Shown: in pieces, positions 63,126 to 64,000 of the stretch
Layout of the letters: every line of letters starts with the position of its first letter
How positions within the stretch are numbered: position 1 is the stretch's first letter
Position numbers and translations under genes: made by a program
Notes under the pieces: model-generated
Database searches by the model: none
Told to the model about the DNA's origin: nothing
The model's input: the letters and a program-made list of their open reading frames with translations, nothing else
Source of the DNA: Planctomycetota bacterium
GTDB taxonomy: Bacteria; Planctomycetota; Phycisphaerae; Tepidisphaerales; Tepidisphaeraceae
Reading direction: 5' to 3'
NCBI GenBank assembly: GCA_039182125.1
Contig: JBCDCH010000005.1
Span: 1-64,000 of the forward strand
DNA length: 64,000 bases

Positions 63126-63209
63126 TCATGGCAACGTAATCAAGCCCGGTCGGATTACGAAACTTCTCACCCCGGCGTGTGGCGAGGCGCATCGGCCATA
63201 AGGTGAAGC

Positions 63210-63872
63210 ATGTCACGCGTGCGCAGGTTCGTTCGGACGTCGGTGCTGGGTGGGTTGGTGGTGTTGCTGCCGGTCGGCGTGTTGTTGATCGTGTTCAACT
63301 GGGTGTACGGGTCGCTACGGGATTTGCTCAAACCGGTGACGGATCAGGTCGCCAGGCAGATTCGTGAGTCGCTGCCGACGTCGATTTATTCCTGGGCTGT
63401 CGATTTCGCTGCTTTTCTCATCGTGCTGAGCGTGATGGTGGCGATCTGCTTCCTCACGGGCGTGTTGCTCAAGACCGCGCTCGGCCGCTGGTTCCACAAT
63501 CGCATCGAGGAGTACGTGCTCAAACTCGCGCCGGGGTACAACCTGGTGAAAGAGACGGTGCTGCAGTTCTTCGGCGATAAGCCCAGCCCGTTCAAGACCG
63601 TGGCCTTCGTTCGCATCTTCGGCAACGACACGCCGACGATGGTCACCGCGTTCGTCACCGAGCGTCACAGCAATGGCTGGTTCACGGTCTTTGTCCCGAC
63701 AGGCCCGAACCCGACGAGCGGGCAGATTTTTCACGTCCCCGGCGAGTGCGTGGCGATTCTCGACGAGAAGGTCGAGGACGTCATGCGCAGCGTTATCTCC
63801 TGCGGTGCCGGCAGTGACAAACTGATGTTCAGCTACGACCGCCGGTCGGCTCCTGCGGCGGCATCGGATTGA
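63210..63872 (+). CDS. DUF502-family membrane protein
   Basis: 220 residues. Two membrane helices (LGGLVVLLPVGVLLIVFNWV and FAAFLIVLSVMVAICFLTGV) are followed by a conserved soluble domain (VRIFGNDTPTMVTAFVTE and VFVPTGPNPTSGQIFHVPGE). This is the DUF502 layout, of unknown function, broadly conserved in bacteria. It diverges from the pseudopilin-like run by 84 bases. Confidence 0.88.
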   Translation: MSRVRRFVRTSVLGGLVVLLPVGVLLIVFNWVYGSLRDLLKPVTDQVARQIRESLPTSIYSWAVDFAAFLIVLSVMVAICFLTGVLLKTALGRWFHNRIEEYVLKLAPGYNLVKETVLQFFGDKPSPFKTVAFVRIFGNDTPTMVTAFVTERHSNGWFTVFVPTGPNPTSGQIFHVPGECVAILDEKVEDVMRSVISCGAGSDKLMFSYDRRSAPAAASD

Positions 63873-64000
63873 CTTGCCGGCTCGTCGATGCCGTCGGGCG
63901 TTCGGGCTTCGCGTCGGCGTTGCTCATTCTCGGCGGCTTGGTTTTCCTGTGCTTCGCGGTCGCGTTTCTCGGCGATGGCGTCGGCTTGGGCGAGTGCGCC
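63833..64000 (-). CDS. hypothetical protein, C-terminal part (partial)
   Basis: An open minus-strand frame runs from the window edge to TAG at 63833-63835, at least 55 residues. It is Glu/Arg/Gln/Ala-rich (AEKRDREAQENQAAENEQRR), as in a charged coiled coil. The 3' end overlaps the end of the DUF502 gene by 40 bases. It may be the end of a real gene continuing past the window, but the evidence is only an open frame and codon pattern. Confidence 0.4.
   Translation of the reverse strand, partial: GALAQADAIAEKRDREAQENQAAENEQRRREARTPDGIDEPASQSDAAAGADRRS

Overview
The window is GC-rich bacterial DNA from what looks like a member of the Planctomycetota, probably a Phycisphaerae-like lineage. Several traits point there: two predicted exported proteins open with an LExxExRRLLA-type N-terminal motif, three proteins carry PEP-CTERM-like tails, three paralogs have the H-X9-DG/'YADGHV' signature, and one protein combines PA14, beta-propeller and DUF1080 parts. 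Peptidoglycan genes (ftsW, murG, murC, murB, ddl) and flagellar genes are also present. The placement is inferred from gene content; no rRNA lies in the window. Coding density is high, with many short spacers and 1-4 base overlaps.

Layout. 1-5.6 kb: the tail of a FlgM-like gene, a QueD-type enzyme, mcsA-mcsB (protein arginine phosphorylation), and two signalling proteins whose usual phosphorylation residues are not visible. 5.6-9.2 kb: tRNA-Arg(ACG), two heptose/LPS-type genes (hldD, glycosyltransferase 9), a candidate structured RNA with a strong terminator, a nucleoside deaminase and an AlkA-type glycosylase. 9.2-23.7 kb: YggS, a tandem kinase-fold protein, hydrolases, an Old Yellow Enzyme, a GAF-SpoIIE phosphatase, TPR and HEAT repeat proteins, an oxidoreductase/SGNH pair and a DUF2254 protein. 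23.7-28.4 kb: two paralogous PEP-CTERM proteins, hisA, a secreted HExxH protein and a trmB gene broken by an in-frame TAA. 28.4-33.6 kb: SDR, SRPBCC, purK, an AT-rich gene resembling phage abortive-infection proteins, endonuclease IV and a CHRD/PEP-CTERM protein. 33.7-38.4 kb: ECF sigma factor, anti-sigma factor, pseudo-HtrA/PDZ protein, a TPR protein with two RNA polymerase alpha-CTD modules, and a SpoIID lipoprotein. 38.4-47.3 kb: a dcw-type cell wall cluster interrupted by an MFS transporter, a SUI1/YciH gene and an RTX-like exported protein. 47.4-53.6 kb: secreted DUF1080-type protein, an Mpv17-like membrane protein, DUF1579 protein and moeA. 53.7-64 kb: FixJ-like regulator, a flagellin/FlgL-fold protein with a central PA14 domain, an ArsR regulator, aguA-speA, a C39-like peptidase, a zinc-ribbon protein, three pseudopilin-like paralogs (one broken by an in-frame TAA) and a DUF502 protein.

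The items most worth a second look are: the two in-frame TAA codons that both replace a tyrosine expected from family or paralog alignment; the AT-rich abortive-infection-like gene between purK and nfo; the PA14 domain inside a flagellin-fold protein; the TPR-alphaCTD-alphaCTD protein; the RNA-like element at about 7911-8037; and a set of 'palindrome of palindromes' repeats, some of which supply the stop codon of the adjacent gene.
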